NCBI GenBank assembly: GCA_022791875.1
Contig: JAAVZX010000048.1
Location: 62,001-126,000, forward strand
Reading direction: 5' to 3'
Length of the DNA: 64,000 bases
Source of the DNA: Oscillibacter sp.
GTDB lineage: Bacteria; Bacillota; Clostridia; Oscillospirales; Oscillospiraceae
The translations under genes were made by a program, and so were the position numbers. The notes under the pieces were generated by a model, which ran no database searches, was not told the DNA's origin, and saw nothing but the letters and a program-made list of their open reading frames with translations. Below, piece by piece: positions 1 through 8,691 of this stretch (positions are counted from its first letter, which is position 1; each line of letters opens with the position of its first letter).

Positions 1-70
1 GTATCGGGATCTTCCTTATTTCAATTTTTGATGTGTCCGCTTCTTGGGGCGATGGTGAGGGGGATTTTTT

Positions 71-601
71 ATGGTGTTTTTTACGGCGGATCTGCATTTC
101 TCACATGAGAAAATTATCCGGCATACGCAGCGGTCTTTCTCTAATGTGAAGGAAATGGATGCTGCCCTGATTAAGAACTGGAACCGGGTTGTCGGTCCTG
201 ATGATGAGGTTTATATTCTGGGTGACTTTACGATGAAGGGGCCGGACGCGGCTTCCGAACTTCTTTACTCTTTGAAGGGGAAAAAGCACCTTATTCGGGG
301 TAATCATGACAGTTTTTTGGACAGTCCCGGCTTTGAGACATCTTTGTTTGCGTCTATTCAGGACTATAAAGAGATTACGTACTGCAATACCCTCTTTATC
401 CTGTTTCATTATCCTATTGTGGAGTGGAACGGTATGCGAAGGGGTGCTGTCTGTCTCCATGGGCATCAGCATAACGATAAACAGTATAATATTGAAAATC
501 TTAAACAGGGAATTCGGCAATACGATGTGGGGGTGGACGCGAACAATATGAAGCCTGTGAGTGCTGAGGAAATCGTTCAATTTTTCAGCAAGATTATATA
601 A
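71..601 (+). CDS. Calcineurin-like metallophosphoesterase
   Basis: A 176-residue single-domain phosphoesterase of the calcineurin-like fold, which uses two metal ions to cleave phosphoester bonds. All family motifs are visible in order: DLH at residues 7-9, GDF near 51-53, GNHD near 77-80, a lone His in FHYP near 113, and GHQH near 132-135. Its length matches small stand-alone members rather than Mre11 or cell-wall nucleotidases. The ATG at 71 follows a GAGGGGG tract. The physiological substrate cannot be told from sequence. It is convergent with jag and separated from it by a palindromic repeat element. Upstream bases 1-70 hold no recognisable gene. Confidence 0.85.
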   Translation: MVFFTADLHFSHEKIIRHTQRSFSNVKEMDAALIKNWNRVVGPDDEVYILGDFTMKGPDAASELLYSLKGKKHLIRGNHDSFLDSPGFETSLFASIQDYKEITYCNTLFILFHYPIVEWNGMRRGAVCLHGHQHNDKQYNIENLKQGIRQYDVGVDANNMKPVSAEEIVQFFSKII

Positions 602-606
602 AATAA

Positions 607-749
607 GTGAGACCTTCCATGGCAATGGAAGGTCCCACTTGCTCTGCACCTCGTTACGGTGCAATAGACTTTAACAACCACCAGATTCGCGTCGCGTTAA
701 AAAGTTCTTTTGCTTACTTTTCTTTCAAGAAAAGTAAGCCGCCGGAGGC
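607..749 (+). repeat. Mosaic palindromic element, copy 1 (P-G-T)
   Basis: This copy has three blocks. Block P (607-638) is a hairpin with arms GTGAGACCTTCCAT and ATGGAAGGTCCCAC. Block G follows, with CGTTACGGTG and a stretch through GCGTCGCGTTAAA. Block T is a hairpin with 12-bp arms at 713-724 and 727-738, running into the core GCCGCCGGAGGC (738-749). It fills the gap between the convergent phosphoesterase gene and jag and may act as a bidirectional terminator. Confidence 0.85.
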
Positions 750-763
750 GAAAAGCCCCCGTC

Positions 764-1687
764 TCACTGCTTCTCCCGATCAAAGGTAACAACCACGCGG
801 CGGTTGGGGTCAGTGCCGGTGGAATGGGTGCTGACGCCGGGGAAGTCCTGGAGGGCGGTGTGGATGACGTGGCGCTCGTAGGCGTTCATGGGTTCCAGGG
901 TGACGCTGCGGCGGTAGCGGACGACTTTTCCGGCGACTTTCCGGGCCAGATGGCGGAGGCTTTGCTCGCGCTTTTCGCGGTAGTTCTCGGCGTCGAGCTG
1001 GACGCGGACGCGGACGCCGGTGCGGTTGACCGCGTAGCTGGTGAGCTGCTGGATGGCGTCCAGGGTTTCGCCGCGGCGTCCGATGAGGGCGCCCAGGCCC
1101 TGGCCTTTCAGGATGACCTTGTAGCGGCCCTTCTCGGGGAGGTAGACCAGGACTTCCGCGGGGCACTCCATGTGATCCAGGAGGCCAGTCAGGAAGGTCT
1201 TGATGGCCTGGGCCTTCTCGTCGTCCACTTCCTCGCCCAGGTCCTGGACGGGGGCGGGCTGCTCTTCAACGGGAGCGGGCTCCTTCTTCTCCTGGGGGGC
1301 GGGACGCTTCTTTTCCGGCTGCTTCTCGGGCTGGCGGTCCTTCTTGGGACGGTCCGGTTTTCTGTCGGGCTTCTTCTCCGGCTGAGGCTTTTTCTCCTTC
1401 TCCCGCTCTTCCTCTGCCGCAGGCCGTTCCGGCTGCTTTGCGGCGGGCTCCGCCTTTTTCTCAGGCTCTCTTGCGGGAGTGGGAATCGGAGCGGGCTTGG
1501 GTTCCTCCTCCTCGGGTCCGTAGTAAACCCGGACCTTGGCGGGGCTGCTGCCGAAGCCCAGGAAGCCGGACTTCTCCCGCTCCAGGACTTCCACGGAAAC
1601 GTCGTCCCGGTCCAGACCCAGCTGGGCCAGGGCCTTTTTGGTGGCGTCCTCCTGGTTCTTTCCCGTTACATCAATATACGCTCTCAT
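764..1687 (-). CDS. jag: Jag/KhpB RNA-binding protein
   Basis: A 307-residue Jag (SpoIIIJ-associated, KhpB) protein. An N-terminal Jag_N domain (about residues 1-52) is followed by a long low-complexity K/E/P/R linker (about 55-150), a KH domain containing GRRGET (near 215), and a C-terminal R3H domain with R-x3-H in ERHVIH. KhpB pairs with KhpA to bind RNA and affects cell division and envelope synthesis in Gram-positives. The start ATG overlaps the yidC stop by four bases (ATGA), so the two are translationally coupled. The charged linker is longer than in Bacillus. The assignment is secure. Confidence 0.95.
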   Translation of the reverse strand: MRAYIDVTGKNQEDATKKALAQLGLDRDDVSVEVLEREKSGFLGFGSSPAKVRVYYGPEEEEPKPAPIPTPAREPEKKAEPAAKQPERPAAEEEREKEKKPQPEKKPDRKPDRPKKDRQPEKQPEKKRPAPQEKKEPAPVEEQPAPVQDLGEEVDDEKAQAIKTFLTGLLDHMECPAEVLVYLPEKGRYKVILKGQGLGALIGRRGETLDAIQQLTSYAVNRTGVRVRVQLDAENYREKREQSLRHLARKVAGKVVRYRRSVTLEPMNAYERHVIHTALQDFPGVSTHSTGTDPNRRVVVTFDREKQ

Positions 1688-2859
1688 GGCGTTTCCTCAC
1701 TCTTTTCTTCGTCATAACGGTCCGCTTTGTACGCCCGTCCCCGGGCGTAGGGCCGGTCGCCTACGCGGCCTGCCTCTGTTGTACTGCTTCCGGCCTTTTT
1801 GGCCTTCTCCGCCTTGGCCTCCTGGGCCGCGCGGCGCTTCTCCTTCAAAGACTGCTTCTGGACGGCCTGCTGGCGCTGCTGCTCCTGGAGCACCTTGGCC
1901 TCCTCCATGCGGCGCTTCCGGTCGGCCTGGCGGGCCTCATAGCGGGCGTTCTCCTCTTCCTCCATGCGCTTGTTGAAGAAATTGCCCAGAATGAACTCCT
2001 GCACCGCCGCGAAAACGCTCTGGGCAATCCAGTATACGCCCAGGGCAGAGGGCATCGTGAAGGCGATGTAGACCGAGAACAGGGGCATCCACATGAGCAT
2101 CCGATTGGAGGCAGCGGTGGCATCGGTCTTGGGCTGCTGGGCGGTGGTGATCTTGGTCAGAAGCATCTGGGACGCGCCGGCCAGGATGGGGATCAGGATC
2201 AGGCCGATGGCCGCCCAGGAAAAGCTGAAATTGGTGACGGCGTTCCAGGGGTTCTCGGCCATGTTCAGACCCAGGAAGTTGTAGTTGACGTTGATCCAGC
2301 CCTCCACACTGTTGCCCAGCTCGGGCATCTGGGAGGAGATCACGTTGACGAGGTTGATCTGCCCCGTGGGCAGGAGCTTGGTAATGCCGTCCTCGACAAC
2401 GACCGCGCCGTCCCGGATCTGCACGATGGACGCCATGTTGACGCCCGCGGCGGACACCGCGTCCACCATCTTCTGCACCACCTCGCCGGAGAGCATCATG
2501 AAGTGGGTGATGGGCTGGCGCAGGATGGAGTACAGCGCGATCAGGATGGGCAGGGGCAGGAAGCTCCAGAGACAGCCGGACATGGGGTTGATCCCCTCTT
2601 CGGCGTAGAGCTTCTGCATTTCCTCGCCCAGCTTCGCCTGGTTGTTGGCGTACTTCTTTTGCAGCTCCTGCATCCTCCCGGACATACGGTTCATGCGGAT
2701 CATGCTCTTCTTCGATTTCAGCTGGAAGGGAAGCATCAGGAGCTTGATCACCAGCGTGAAGAGGATGATGGCCATGCCGTAGGAACTGGTCATGTTGTAG
2801 AACAGCCGCAGCAGCCAGGCGAAGGGGATACAAATGATGTATCCAATGGATGAAAACAT
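1684..2859 (-). CDS. yidC: YidC/Oxa1 membrane protein insertase
   Basis: A 391-residue YidC (SpoIIIJ-type) insertase that inserts and folds inner-membrane proteins with or without SecYEG. The start chosen is ATG at 2859, preceded by CTGGAGGA; the reading frame upstream of it has no protein-like character. Five hydrophobic segments are visible (the first near residues 5-20, then GMAIILFTLVIKLLMLPF near 28-45, and three after residue 110). Lys39 stands where many homologues have the groove Arg. A soluble stretch of about 80 residues (roughly 130-210) and a very basic coiled tail after residue 300 stand out; basic tails bind ribosomes in related proteins. It lies in the rpmH-rnpA-yidD-yidC-jag operon. 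Confidence 0.95.
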   Translation of the reverse strand: MFSSIGYIICIPFAWLLRLFYNMTSSYGMAIILFTLVIKLLMLPFQLKSKKSMIRMNRMSGRMQELQKKYANNQAKLGEEMQKLYAEEGINPMSGCLWSFLPLPILIALYSILRQPITHFMMLSGEVVQKMVDAVSAAGVNMASIVQIRDGAVVVEDGITKLLPTGQINLVNVISSQMPELGNSVEGWINVNYNFLGLNMAENPWNAVTNFSFSWAAIGLILIPILAGASQMLLTKITTAQQPKTDATAASNRMLMWMPLFSVYIAFTMPSALGVYWIAQSVFAAVQEFILGNFFNKRMEEEENARYEARQADRKRRMEEAKVLQEQQRQQAVQKQSLKEKRRAAQEAKAEKAKKAGSSTTEAGRVGDRPYARGRAYKADRYDEEKSEETP

Positions 2860-3023
2860 AAAAAAATCCTCCAGATTGAGGTCCAGAGGGATCGGCCTGC
2901 CGAAAGCCCTCTGGTGTCTCCGCCCCGCGGAGAACGGGAAAAGGGTACTCCGATTCCTCGGAGCGCGGCGGCGCAACGGCACGCCGCCGTTTCTCCTAAT
3001 AACTGCGTATCTCAGGGAGACGC

Positions 3024-3233
3024 TCAGGGCACAGGGTCATACCCGCCCTTGTGAAAGGGGTTGCAGCGGAGAATCCGCCGGAAGGCCAGACAGCTCCCTT
3101 TGACAGCGCCGTACTTCTCCAGGGCCTCCAGGGCGTACTGGGAGCAGGTGGGGATATAGTTGCAGCACCTGGGCCGGGCGGGAGAAATTTCCCGCTGGTA
3201 AAAGCGGACCAGGGCGATCAGAATCCGTTTCAC
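3024..3233 (-). CDS. yidD: YidD membrane protein insertion factor
   Basis: A 69-residue YidD (UPF0161) protein, an amphipathic peripheral membrane protein thought to help YidC-dependent insertion. The family signature is clear: FYQREISP, three cysteines in [16 protein letters not shown], and the C-terminal [13 protein letters not shown]. The start chosen is GTG at 3233, which overlaps the rnpA stop as GTGA and has GGAGG eight bases upstream; the longer reading from 3266 would lie inside rnpA. The gap to yidC (2860-3023) is about 160 bp and holds nothing I can name. Confidence 0.93.
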   Translation of the reverse strand: MKRILIALVRFYQREISPARPRCCNYIPTCSQYALEALEKYGAVKGSCLAFRRILRCNPFHKGGYDPVP

Positions 3234-3574
3234 GGCTTGTCCTCCAAGACTTTGAGCTTCCTGCAAAGGCGCAGGAAGGTGTCGTTCAGCTCCTGCCAGG
3301 CCACGCCCCCGGTCCGTCCCCGGGCGACGATCACGAAGTCCCAGCCCTGGCGAAGCCTGTCCGCGTTGAGGCGGTAGACCTCCCGCAGACGCCGCCGGGC
3401 GCGGTTCCGCTTCACGGCGTTTCCGATCTTCACGGAGACGGTGAAGCCCACCCGGTTATGGTCCAGGCGGTTCCGGCGGCAGTAGACCACCATGCTGCCT
3501 CCCACGGCGGAGGCCCCCTTCTGGTACATCCTGCGGAACTCGTGGTTCTTTTTCAAGGTTACGGCTGGCTTCAT
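3230..3574 (-). CDS. rnpA: Ribonuclease P protein component
   Basis: A 114-residue RnpA, the protein subunit that assists the RNase P ribozyme in maturing tRNA 5' ends. The RNR motif region [14 protein letters not shown] (about residues 54-67) is the P RNA-binding signature, and the N-terminal [13 protein letters not shown] is also typical. The start is taken as ATG at 3574 (MKPAVTL), with GTGGAG upstream, rather than the in-frame start at 3595. It is followed by yidD with a GTGA overlap and preceded by rpmH, the classic bacterial order. Confidence 0.95.
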   Translation of the reverse strand: MKPAVTLKKNHEFRRMYQKGASAVGGSMVVYCRRNRLDHNRVGFTVSVKIGNAVKRNRARRRLREVYRLNADRLRQGWDFVIVARGRTGGVAWQELNDTFLRLCRKLKVLEDKP

Positions 3575-3669
3575 AGGCAAACTCCACACTGACACGAGGG
3601 ACGGAGGAATTCAAGAATTCCCGCCGCCCCTACAGGACCCCTGTTCAAGTGTCTCCCCCCATTCGCAGA

Positions 3670-3810
3670 TCAATAGGAGAGGCGCGCACGGCCTTTGGCA
3701 CGACGGCGGGCCAGGACCTTGCGGCCGTTGGCGGTGGCCATTCTCTTGCGGAAGCCGTGGACCTTCTGTCCATGGAGCTTCTTCGGCTGGTAGGTACGCT
3801 TTGTTGCCAT
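3670..3810 (-). CDS. rpmH: 50S ribosomal protein L34
   Basis: A 46-residue L34 read directly from the sequence: it starts [16 protein letters not shown], continues with HGFRKRMAT, and ends GRARLSY. This is the near-invariant small basic L34 of the large ribosomal subunit. The reverse-strand ATG at 3808-3810 has AGGAGGTGT upstream. It is the first gene of the leftward rpmH-rnpA-yidD-yidC-jag operon and has a strong promoter about 100 bp upstream. Confidence 0.97.
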   Translation of the reverse strand: MATKRTYQPKKLHGQKVHGFRKRMATANGRKVLARRRAKGRARLSY

Positions 3811-3908
3811 CTCTCAGACACCTCCTGTCCTTACTTGCACCGCAGGCGCGGCGCTATTCCCAACACTGCCCATCCGGGCAGAGCGGCAAACATTTTGACG
3901 CATGGTTT

Positions 3909-3938
3909 AGTATAGCACATGGATTCAAAATATGTCAA
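3909..3938 (-). promoter_or_regulatory. rpmH operon promoter
   Basis: On the minus strand TTGACA (3933-3938) is followed after 18 bases by TATACT (3909-3914). It lies about 100 bp upstream of rpmH and is near consensus for the housekeeping sigma factor. Confidence 0.85.
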
Positions 3939-4008
3939 CAAAAAATTCTATTTTCTCTATTCTCCTACCAAAAGGACAGCTATTGGGATAGCTGGTCCCA
4001 CTCCACCC

Positions 4009-4049
4009 CCCGTTTTCTCTTTTTCTCCCGGAGAAAAAGAGAAAACGGG
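4009..4049. other. Long perfect hairpin in rpmH-dnaA spacer
   Basis: Two 19-base arms (4009-4027 and 4031-4049) are exact reverse complements with a three-base loop. Each arm is a purine/pyrimidine-biased tract beginning CCCGTTTTCTC. It lies between the divergent rpmH and dnaA promoters and codes for nothing. A partial repeat of the AGAGAAAAAG motif follows at about 4064-4075. Confidence 0.8.
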
Positions 4050-4237
4050 CCGTGGACGGTCCAAAAGAGAAAAAGACGTTTACGCGAAGCGGTGCCCTGG
4101 GTTGATGTGGGTATTACTCGCGTTTCGGGGGTGCCTGGGGGGTCGTTTGCGCACACTGATTTGGCCTGCTTCTACCAGCCGCTGCCGCTCTGCGGTGTGT
4201 GTCGTTGGCTTGTGCTTCTTTCTTCCTTCCACCAAGG

Positions 4238-4290
4238 TGCATCCGTAGGGGCCGCCGCCCTCGGCGGCCCTTCCCCCGCGCCCTCCGCAC
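4238..4290 (-). repeat. Mosaic element, E block alone (reverse)
   Basis: An E-type block in reverse orientation: TGCATCCGTAGGGG, then a hairpin with arms GGGCCGCCG (4249-4257) and CGGCGGCCC (4262-4270), then a CCCCCGCGCCCTCCGCAC tail. It matches the E blocks at 9501, 59259 and 61358. Downstream (4298-4360) are short direct repeats, GGAAACGCA twice and AACGTACCTCC twice, of unknown role. Confidence 0.75.
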
Positions 4291-4392
4291 TTCCGGAAAC
4301 GCATCCCAGGAAACGCAATTCCAAAAACGTACCTCCGAGAACGTACCTCCAAAAAACCTTCTTAATTCCCACATACATTTAATAATAAACTA

Positions 4393-4421
4393 TTGTCAAC
4401 AACCCAATTTTTTGCTATACT
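4393..4421 (+). promoter_or_regulatory. dnaA promoter
   Basis: TTGTCA (4393-4398), a 17-base spacer and TATACT (4416-4421) precede the dnaA start by about 40 bases. This is an excellent housekeeping promoter. Confidence 0.88.
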
Positions 4422-4463
4422 AAAGAGGGTTTATATACAACTTAAAAAGAGAGGTGCATTGCA

Positions 4464-5783
4464 TTGAATTCCGTAACCGATATATGGGAAAATGTCTTGC
4501 GGCAGCTGCGCGGCACCCTCTCGGAAACCACTATCTCTACCTGGTTCGATGAACTCAGCATCGTGGACATCCGAGGGAGTACCTGCTTTCTTTTCTGCCC
4601 AAATGATTTCAAAAAGGGCTACATCGAATCCCTTTTCCTCAACAACATCCGAACCTCTCTCCATGACATCTTCTCCATGGACTTCGAGATCAAAATTCTC
4701 GACGCCCCCGGCCTGGCGGAGTTCCAGGGCAGCGCCTCCGCGCCCCGGCAGACGGACCGCTTCACCTCCGCTGAATTCACCTTTGAAACCTTCGTCGTGG
4801 GCCCCTCCAACAAGCTGGCCTACGCCGCCTCCCAGTCCGTGGCCGAGCACCCCGCCCAGAACTATAACCCCCTCCTCATCTACGGCGACTCCGGCCTTGG
4901 CAAAACCCACCTCATCTACGCCATCGCCAACGTGATCCGCAAAAACGACCCCAAGTCGAAAATCGCCTACGTCAAGGGCGACGACCTCACCAACGAGCTT
5001 GTCGAGGCCATCCGGGAGGGCACCACCGCCGAAATGCGGGAAAAATACCGCCAGGCGGACCTTCTTCTGGTGGACGACGTGCAGTTCATCGCGGGCCGCA
5101 AACAGACCCAGGAAGAATTCTTCCATACCTTCAACACACTTTATGAGTCGGGCCGTCAGATTGTGCTCACCTCCGACCGCCCCCCCTCTGAGATGACCCA
5201 GCTGGAGGACCGCCTGCGGACCCGCTTCGAGTGGGGCCTCCTGGTGGACGTGGCCCCGCCGGACTTCGAGACCCGCCTTGCCATCATCCGCACGAAGTGC
5301 GCCCTTCTGGGGCTGGACCTTCCCGATAAGATCGCCTTCTACATCGCCGACAACATCACCGCCAACGTCCGGCAGCTGGAGGGCACCATCAATAAAATCA
5401 TGGCCTACAAGCAGCTCCTGGGCAGCGAAACCAACGAGGAAACCGTGTCCCGGGCCATGCAGGACATCCTCAAGAGCGAAAACGAGTACATCCCCACCCC
5501 GGAAACCATCCTCAACTACGTCAGCCGCTACTACCACGTGGAGGAATCCGTGGTCCGCGGTCAGCAGCGGAACCGGGCCGCCGTGGCCGCCCGCCAGGTG
5601 GCCATCTACCTGATCCGCAGCATGACAAACCTGTCTCAGGACAACATCGGCCGTCTTTTCGGCAATCGGGACCATGCAACCATCGCCTACTCTATTCAGC
5701 AGGTGGAGAAAAAAATGAAAAACGATCCCGCCTTTGCCGAGACGGTGAAGGAACTGAAAACCAATATCAACTCCAAACACTGA
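4464..5783 (+). CDS. dnaA: Chromosomal replication initiator DnaA
   Basis: A 439-residue DnaA, the AAA+ ATPase that opens oriC. Domain I spans about residues 1-85, a short linker follows, then the AAA+ core with Walker A GDSGLGKT (near 139), Walker B LLLVDD, and sensor regions, and the C-terminal DNA-binding domain with the DnaA-box signature GNRDHATIAYS. The start is an uncommon TTG at 4464, supported by GAGAGGTG eight to nine bases upstream; no in-frame ATG near it fits. A weak start codon on dnaA may limit initiator synthesis (inference). Confidence 0.98.
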   Translation: MNSVTDIWENVLRQLRGTLSETTISTWFDELSIVDIRGSTCFLFCPNDFKKGYIESLFLNNIRTSLHDIFSMDFEIKILDAPGLAEFQGSASAPRQTDRFTSAEFTFETFVVGPSNKLAYAASQSVAEHPAQNYNPLLIYGDSGLGKTHLIYAIANVIRKNDPKSKIAYVKGDDLTNELVEAIREGTTAEMREKYRQADLLLVDDVQFIAGRKQTQEEFFHTFNTLYESGRQIVLTSDRPPSEMTQLEDRLRTRFEWGLLVDVAPPDFETRLAIIRTKCALLGLDLPDKIAFYIADNITANVRQLEGTINKIMAYKQLLGSETNEETVSRAMQDILKSENEYIPTPETILNYVSRYYHVEESVVRGQQRNRAAVAARQVAIYLIRSMTNLSQDNIGRLFGNRDHATIAYSIQQVEKKMKNDPAFAETVKELKTNINSKH

Positions 5784-6218
5784 GCCCTTTCTTTTCCACG
5801 GTTTCATGGGGAAAAGGAAAAAGACAGTGTTAAAAAAATGTTCCCTGTCGGAACGCGGGGAAAACCACCTTTTTTCTCCACCATCCCCTGCGGAGAAGGA
5901 AAGCCTTGCAAATTCAGGACTTTTTCCACTTTTCCACAAAATTTTTCCCTACGGCTACTATCGCTAAAAGAAATTTCTTTTTTCTTTAAAAAACGGGGAT
6001 CTTCGCTGGAAATTTTCACTTCTTGCCCAGAAACGGCAAAATTACAGATTGTATTCATTCCGCGCCGCCGCGAAAATTTCCGGCGGACCGGTGCCTTTGA
6101 ATACTATGCAAGCGCCTGCATATTTATGCAGAAAAATTTGAATATGCAGGCTGGATGAATAAAACGCCCCCTGTCACAAATGAACGCCTGAACGCCAATC
6201 AATATGGAGGTCATTTCT
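5784..6218. other. Candidate oriC (dnaA-dnaN spacer)
   Basis: This 435-bp spacer has no gene. It holds three near-consensus DnaA boxes fitting TTWTNCACA or one base off: TTTTCCACG (5792-5800), TTTTCCACT (5922-5930) and TTTTCCACA (5930-5938), the last two overlapping. They are followed by an A/T-rich stretch (about 5938-5990) containing the palindrome AAAGAAATTTCTTT, a plausible unwinding site. Canonical TTATCCACA was not seen here. Assignment rests on position and these boxes. Confidence 0.6.
6097..6151 (+). promoter_or_regulatory. Possible dnaN promoter and hairpin
   Basis: TTGAAT (6097-6102), an 18-base spacer and TATTTA (6121-6126) give a moderate promoter match. An inverted repeat of 11 bp, GCCTGCATATT (6114-6124) and AATATGCAGGC (6141-6151), overlaps the -10 region and could be an operator or leader stem. 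Confidence 0.45.
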
Positions 6219-7334
6219 ATGCTTCAATTTACCTGCGAAAAAGCGCTGCTGAAAAATGCCATCACCGTAGCCAGAAAGGCCGTGGCCCAGAAAAGCTCCA
6301 TCCCCGCCCTGGAAGGGCTGCTGCTCCGGGCGGACACGGAGTCCCTCACCGTCTCCGGCTACAACATGCAGACCGGCATCCAAACGAAGCTGGACGTGAA
6401 CGTGGTCGAGCCGGGCGAGATCGTCCTCCCCACCGGACTGTTCAGCGACGTGGTGTCCAACATGCCCGACGACGTGATCAGCTTCCACGGCGACGACCGC
6501 CTCATGGTCCGCCTCACCTGCGGCGACGCCGACATCAAGATCCAGGGCCTGGCCGCGGAGGAGTACCCCGACCTGCCCGAGGTGGAGGACGAATACGGCG
6601 TCTCTGTCCAGCAGAGGACCCTAAAGGAGATGATCGAGCAGGTTTCCTTCGCCGTGTCCACCAACGAGAGCCGTCCCGTCCACACGGGCGCCCTGTTCGA
6701 GATCGGAGACGGTGCTTTGACCATGGTCGCCGTCGACGGCTTCCGGCTGGCGGTCCGGCGGGAGCCTCTTGAAAAGATGGACGGCGGGCCCTTCTCCTTC
6801 GTGGCCCCCGGCTCCGCCCTGGGCGAGGTCAAGAACATCTGCAAGGACGACGAGAACGACGCCGAGATCACCCTGGGCAAGCGGCACATCCAGTTCACCA
6901 TCGGCAGCACGAACCTGATTTGCCGCCGTCTGGAGGGCGAATTCCTGGACTACCGCAGCGCCATCCCCAGAAAGAACCCCATCACCGTGGTGGCGGACAC
7001 CCGCGCCCTGATCAGCAGCATCGACCGGGTGTCTACGGTCATTTCCGAAAAGCTGAAAAGCCCCATCCGCTGCCTGTTTGACCACGACAAGGTCCTTCTG
7101 GCGGCGAAGACCGCCACGGGCGACGCCAAGGACGTGTGCCCCGTGGACGGGGACGGCGGCGGGCTGGAGATCGGCTTCAACAACCGCTATCTGATGGAGG
7201 CCCTGCGCTACGCTCCGGCGGACAGCGTGCGGATCGAGCTGAATACCAGCGTGTCCCCGGCGGTGATCGTGCCGGTGGAGGGCGAGGAGAAATTTTTGTA
7301 CATGGTCCTTCCCGTCCGCCTGAAAGCGAACTGA
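6219..7334 (+). CDS. dnaN: DNA polymerase III beta clamp
   Basis: A 371-residue sliding clamp that tethers DNA polymerase III to DNA. It starts MLQFTCEKALLKNAI and ends with the typical EGEEKFLYMVLPVRLK tail. Three clamp-fold repeats fit the length. ATG at 6219 is chosen because ATGGAGGT lies eight bases upstream; an in-frame ATG at 6204 is part of that ribosome site. It sits directly after dnaA, as usual. Confidence 0.97.
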   Translation: MLQFTCEKALLKNAITVARKAVAQKSSIPALEGLLLRADTESLTVSGYNMQTGIQTKLDVNVVEPGEIVLPTGLFSDVVSNMPDDVISFHGDDRLMVRLTCGDADIKIQGLAAEEYPDLPEVEDEYGVSVQQRTLKEMIEQVSFAVSTNESRPVHTGALFEIGDGALTMVAVDGFRLAVRREPLEKMDGGPFSFVAPGSALGEVKNICKDDENDAEITLGKRHIQFTIGSTNLICRRLEGEFLDYRSAIPRKNPITVVADTRALISSIDRVSTVISEKLKSPIRCLFDHDKVLLAAKTATGDAKDVCPVDGDGGGLEIGFNNRYLMEALRYAPADSVRIELNTSVSPAVIVPVEGEEKFLYMVLPVRLKAN

Positions 7335-7376
7335 CAGACCCGTTTTAACCGGGAAAAAAGTGGGAAAAATGCAGTT

Positions 7377-7598
7377 ATGAAACAAAAAACGATTGAGATT
7401 CACACGGAATATATTAAGCTCCAGGACCTGCTGAAACTGGCGGGCCTGGTGGAGACCGGCGGCGAGGCCAAAGAGCGCATCCAGAACGGCGAAGCCCAGG
7501 TAAACGGGGAAATCTGCACCCAGCGGGGAAAGAAACTGCGCCCCGGAGACGAGGCAGCTTTCGGCGGCTGGAGGCTGACGGTCACGTATGTGGGTTGA
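7377..7598 (+). CDS. yaaA: S4-domain RNA-binding protein YaaA
   Basis: A 73-residue S4 domain protein of the YaaA (RlbA) family, conserved between dnaN and recF in Firmicutes and linked to ribosome assembly. The S4 signature is clear: [19 protein letters not shown], then NGEAQVNGE and RGKKLRPGD. Its last 11 bases overlap recF, indicating translational coupling. It follows dnaN by 42 bp. Confidence 0.92.
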   Translation: MKQKTIEIHTEYIKLQDLLKLAGLVETGGEAKERIQNGEAQVNGEICTQRGKKLRPGDEAAFGGWRLTVTYVG

Positions 7599-8691
7599 AC
7601 GGCTGGAGCTGGAGGGCTTTCGGAACTACAGAATGCAGGCGGTGGACTTCCACCCCCAGTGCAACGTGATCTGGGGTGAAAACGCCCAGGGGAAGACGAA
7701 CCTGCTGGAGGCCGTCGCGTATCTCTCCTGCGGCCGTTCCCCCCGGACCCGGACGGACCGGGAGCTGATCGGTTTCGAGCGGCAGGAGGCCGTGCTGACG
7801 GCCTTTCTCCAGGGCCGGGAACGGAAATACCAGGTGCGGGCGGAGCTGTCCCGTGAACGGCGGCGGCGTCTGTTTGTGAACCAGGTGCCCGCGAAGACCA
7901 ACGCGGCCCTCAGCGAGGTCTATCACACCGTCCTGTTCCGTCCGGAAGACCTGTTTCTGATTCGGGAGGGAGCCTCTGTCCGGAGGAAATTTCTGGATAA
8001 CGCCCTCTGCCAGCTCCGTCCGCGCTACGCGGCGGCGCTGGCGAAATACCACCGCGCCCAGGAGCAGAAAACCCGCATTCTCCGGGACGCGGAGAAGCAC
8101 CCGGAGTTCTTGCAGACCCTTCCCGAGTTCAACAGCCAGATGATCTTCTACGGCGCGGCGCTGGTCCATTACCGCGCCTGGTTTATCGGGCAATTGACGG
8201 AGTATGCGGCGGTGCATCACCGGGAGTGCTCCGGAGGACGGGAGGCGCTGACGCTGCGGTATCAGACCGTTTCCTCCGTCCGGGACACCAACGCGGGGGC
8301 GGAGGAATTGATGGAAGACCTGCGGCGGCACATGGAGAGCCACGAGGCGGCGGAGCTGGCGTCACGAAGCTGCCTGTCGGGGCCCCACAAGGACGATTTG
8401 ATCGTAGAAATCGACGGGCGGGAGGCGAAATCCTATTCCTCCCAGGGGCAGACCCGGACGGCGGCGCTGGCGTTAAAGCTGGCGGAGCGTGAGATCTATC
8501 AGGCCGACGGCGGGGTGTACCCCATATTGCTTCTGGACGACGTGCTCAGCGAGCTGGATCAAAGGCGGCAGGATTTTGTGCTGAACCGGATTTCCGGCGG
8601 GCAGGTCTTTATCACCTGCTGTGAGGAGGACCGTTTGTCCCAGATGCTGGGCGGGAAGGTGTTTCAAGTGGAACATGGTACGATTCTATGA
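7588..8691 (+). CDS. recF: DNA replication and repair protein RecF
   Basis: A 367-residue RecF, an SMC-like ATPase that binds single/double-strand junctions and helps load RecA at gaps. Walker [10 protein letters not shown] lies near residues 30-38, the signature [10 protein letters not shown] near 282-292, and Walker [13 protein letters not shown] near 314-325. It starts with ATG at 7588 inside the end of yaaA. Its stop overlaps the next ORF (ATGA), so an unknown gene is coupled to it. Confidence 0.96.
   Translation: MWVERLELEGFRNYRMQAVDFHPQCNVIWGENAQGKTNLLEAVAYLSCGRSPRTRTDRELIGFERQEAVLTAFLQGRERKYQVRAELSRERRRRLFVNQVPAKTNAALSEVYHTVLFRPEDLFLIREGASVRRKFLDNALCQLRPRYAAALAKYHRAQEQKTRILRDAEKHPEFLQTLPEFNSQMIFYGAALVHYRAWFIGQLTEYAAVHHRECSGGREALTLRYQTVSSVRDTNAGAEELMEDLRRHMESHEAAELASRSCLSGPHKDDLIVEIDGREAKSYSSQGQTRTAALALKLAEREIYQADGGVYPILLLDDVLSELDQRRQDFVLNRISGGQVFITCCEEDRLSQMLGGKVFQVEHGTIL

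Noticed and set aside
4431..5939. A long minus-strand reading frame (about 500 codons) opposite dnaA
   Set aside because: It is the antisense shadow of dnaA, caused by GC-rich third positions; its translation is low-complexity G/V/H/D and has no ribosome site.
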